Assembly (NCBI GenBank): GCA_036939355.1
Contig: JALLAP010008082.1
Span: 1-19,368, forward strand
Direction of reading: 5' to 3'
Origin: Thalassiosira profunda
Lineage: Eukaryota; Bacillariophyta; Thalassiosirophyceae; Thalassiosirales; Thalassiosiraceae
DNA length: 19,368 nucleotides
Under the pieces are notes generated by a model, which was not told the DNA's origin, searched no databases, and saw only the letters and a program-made list of their open reading frames with translations. Both the position numbers and the translations under genes were made by a program. Shown in pieces: positions 18,179 to 19,368 of the stretch (its first letter is position 1; each line of letters begins with the position of its first letter).

Positions 18179-18557
18179 ATGTGCTGGAAGGATACTTGTG
18201 CCACGTGCGGCAAGGCCACTTGGGCCGGATGAGGCAAACACATCGACAGCGCTCTCCGCGGGGTGGCGGAGGAGGAGCGCTGTCCGGGTTGGCAGACGGG
18301 ACAGTGCACGGCGGGTGGGGGCGTCAGCAAGCACACGTGTCCGGAGTGCGGTGAGTGACAACTGTGCTTACTTGTTGACAAGTTGCTCGCATCCTCCTTG
18401 ATGTCCCATCAATTGAAACAACAACTCACTCCACGCAGGAATGGATATGCAGGCTAGCTCGGAGAAATTCTTAGGTGACGTGATTTCCGCGCACAAGAAG
18501 AAGGCGATGCTGATCGGGAAGAGCCAGTGCGAGAAGAAATTGGCCGGGGAAATCTAG
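18179..18557 (+). CDS. Candidate selenoprotein of the TCxxCxKxTWxGCGxH family
   Basis: Small Cys-rich protein of unknown, possibly redox or metal-binding, function. Exons are 18179-18350 and 18439-18557 (96 residues counting the recoded TGA). The first 17 codons read MCWKDTCATCGKATWAG, then TGA (18230-18232), then GKHIDSALRGVAEEERC. Related short eukaryotic proteins are recalled as TCxxCxKxTWxGCGxHVxxVxxxVPxxxRC, so the TGA stands exactly at the invariant Cys of GCG, and the following residues continue the family pattern. The frame stays open to a phase-1 intron (18351-18438, 88 nt, GTGAGT...CAG). The second exon continues GMDMQASSEKFLGDVISAHK and ends at TAG (18555-18557). A second CxxC (TCPEC) lies near the junction. 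With the SECIS-like hairpin after the stop, the simplest reading is selenocysteine. Alternatives are a nonsense mutation or base error (TGC to TGA). Confidence 0.85.
18230..18232 (+). other. In-frame TGA, predicted selenocysteine codon 18
   Basis: TGA interrupts the conserved WAGCGKH-type motif (WAG-TGA-GKH) at the position of the family cysteine. It lies 292 nt of spliced transcript upstream of the ATGA core of the hairpin at 18593-18665, which is beyond the minimum spacing needed by eukaryotic SECIS elements. Confidence 0.8.
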
Positions 18558-18592
18558 GCGACAATATATCTGGTTCATGAGGAGAGCACAAT

Positions 18593-18665
18593 GCACATGA
18601 TTCCTTCGAATGACGCGAGATGCTGCAATCAATTTACAGCCTCGTCGAGAAGAAGGATTCTGTGC
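18593..18665 (+). promoter_or_regulatory. SECIS element (predicted) in 3' UTR
   Basis: Hairpin beginning 36 nt after the TAG stop. Lower helix: GCACA (18593-18597) with TGTGC (18661-18665), an internal loop, then TCCTTC (18602-18607) with GAAGGA (18652-18657). Core: ATGA at 18610-18613 opposite A-GA-A at 18648-18651, the tandem G.A quartet. Upper helix of 10 bp: CG 18614-18615 with 18646-18647, CGAG 18616-18619 with CTCG 18641-18644, GCTG 18622-18625 with CAGC 18637-18640, interrupted only by a 1-nt and a 2-nt bulge. Apical loop 18626-18636 has unpaired AA at 18627-18628, 13 nt after the ATGA. These are the defining parts of a eukaryotic SECIS, which recruits SBP2 and the Sec-specific elongation factor to decode UGA. 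Pairings were found by eye, without energy calculation. Confidence 0.8.
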
Positions 18666-18836
18666 TGAGAACTCCGCAAAAAGGACTGAGAGATCAAGAG
18701 AGAGAGTGCATTGTCAGGTGCTGGAAGAGAGGGAGGGGTGGAGCGCGGGTGGAAATGATATGTACTTAATGCATTTGTACCACGATAAATGGGACCTCTC
18801 GTCAGCAATCAGCAACAGGGGCTTTCCGCCCATCAT

Positions 18837-19368
18837 CTAGGCATCGCACTGCACCATGATTTTGCTCAGCCTCGTCGAAACTGATTTCACATCCACGTTC
18901 TCCGGATACTGTTCGATTGTGTGCCTCGTCGCCTTCGGGGATAGCCATCGTGCCAGCTCCTTCGACAAAGCACTGTAGCCCCTCAGCACGTGACGAGGAT
19001 ATGCAGCGCACATTACCTCCTTTCGGAACTCATTGGCACTTTCGCCATCCTGGGGTGGCTGCCCTTCCACCAATCGATCGCACTCCTCCAGAAAGTCCCT
19101 CGCCGCATACCAAAGCAGCCGCTGATAATTGGGGAATTTGTACTCCTTCCCCACCTTCATCTGCCTCTCCAGACGATAAATGCCCAGCTGCATCTCGAGC
19201 GAATGCCGGTGAATGAAGTTCCCTCCAAAGACGAGGCTGTCCTCGGGGGTGGACACGGCGTGGATCCACCCGCTGGGGATGAAGAGAGTTTGGCCCTTCA
19301 ATACTGGCACCTCGTACACGGCCCCTCCTGCCGCGGTGATGACATCGGGCAAGAATTCGTACTTCGAC
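18837..19368 (-). CDS. JmjC-domain histone demethylase, KDM2/PHF8-like (C-terminal part, runs off right edge)
   Basis: C-terminal 176 residues of a JmjC Fe(II)/2-oxoglutarate dioxygenase; the N-terminal part with the first two iron ligands lies outside the window. Visible are the end of the jelly-roll, with KGQTLFIPSGWIHAVSTPED containing the third iron ligand His, and LVFGGNFIHRHSLEMQLGIY, typical of the KDM2/PHF8/JHDM1 branch, which removes methyl groups from histone H3 lysines. After it comes the helical segment FPNYQRLLWYAARDFLEECD seen in the same branch. The TAG stop is at 18837-18839. There is no chromatin-reader domain (PHD, CXXC) in the visible part. The gene is convergent with the selenoprotein candidate; their 3' ends are separated by 279 bp that includes the SECIS hairpin. 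Confidence 0.88.
   Translation of the reverse strand, partial: SKYEFLPDVITAAGGAVYEVPVLKGQTLFIPSGWIHAVSTPEDSLVFGGNFIHRHSLEMQLGIYRLERQMKVGKEYKFPNYQRLLWYAARDFLEECDRLVEGQPPQDGESANEFRKEVMCAAYPRHVLRGYSALSKELARWLSPKATRHTIEQYPENVDVKSVSTRLSKIMVQCDA

Noticed and set aside
18179..18232. Reading the small Cys-rich gene as a 17-codon peptide or a plain pseudogene
   Set aside because: The conserved frame, correct splice phase after TGA, Cys-aligned position and SECIS-like hairpin argue against it, though a base error cannot be fully excluded.
18753..18800. Second ATGA with possible hairpin (TGTAC...GTACC) in the same 3' region
   Set aside because: No lower helix or proper GA core; the hairpin at 18593-18665 fits a SECIS far better.
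1..19368. CRISPR arrays, tRNA, rRNA, insertion sequences or viral genes
   Set aside because: None seen: no regularly spaced identical repeats with spacers, no cloverleaf found by eye, and no transposase, integrase or capsid motifs.

Overview
This window looks like nuclear DNA from a photosynthetic eukaryote, most likely a microalga with a secondary plastid of red-algal origin, such as a stramenopile. Pelagophytes are one candidate, but the sequence does not fix the lineage. The evidence is short spliceosomal introns (about 60-300 nt, GTGAGT/GTAAGT donors, one with a perfect TACTAAC branch site), eukaryotic protein families (JmjC demethylase, CCDC130/Saf4 splicing factor, SR/RGG RNA-binding protein, armadillo protein), and two proteins with N-termini of the signal-peptide plus AAAF form typical of complex red plastids. 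Coding regions are GC-rich and densely packed.

Layout. 1-574 (-): 5' part of a plastid-type fatty acid desaturase. 929-2076 (+): MDR-family NAD(P)H reductase with one intron. About 2138-3126 (-): unrecognised multi-exon gene, followed by a roughly 600-bp array of heat-shock-element-like CTTCNGG repeats (3404-4000). 4055-5910 (-): SR/two-RRM/glycine-rich RNA-binding protein in seven exons. 6335-7512 (+): FkbM-like methyltransferase-type protein interrupted by an assembly gap. 7701-8783 (-): CCDC130/Saf4. 9144-10955 (+): plastid-type DUF445 membrane protein. 11082-12377 (-): orphan protein with a UBA-like helix bundle. 12767-13907 (+): uracil phosphoribosyltransferase. 14062-17874 (-): F-box-like plus armadillo-repeat protein. 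18179-18557 (+): small Cys-rich protein with an in-frame TGA. 18837-19368 (-): C-terminal part of a KDM2/PHF8-like JmjC protein. Strands alternate almost perfectly, giving head-to-head pairs with 270-430 bp shared upstream regions and tail-to-tail pairs with short spacers.

The most interesting result is at 18179-18665. A small protein of the conserved TCxxCxKxTWxGCGxH family has TGA exactly where relatives have the Cys of GCG. The reading frame stays open and family-like after the TGA, crosses a phase-1 intron correctly, and ends at TAG. Thirty-five nt after that stop lies a stem-loop with all SECIS hallmarks: lower helix, ATGA...GA core, 10-bp upper helix, and an apical loop with AA 13 nt after ATGA. 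This is a candidate selenoprotein gene in which selenocysteine replaces a family-invariant cysteine. The genes do not form a single pathway. Two plastid/lipid genes, several RNA-processing or chromatin genes and the selenoprotein are simply neighbours.
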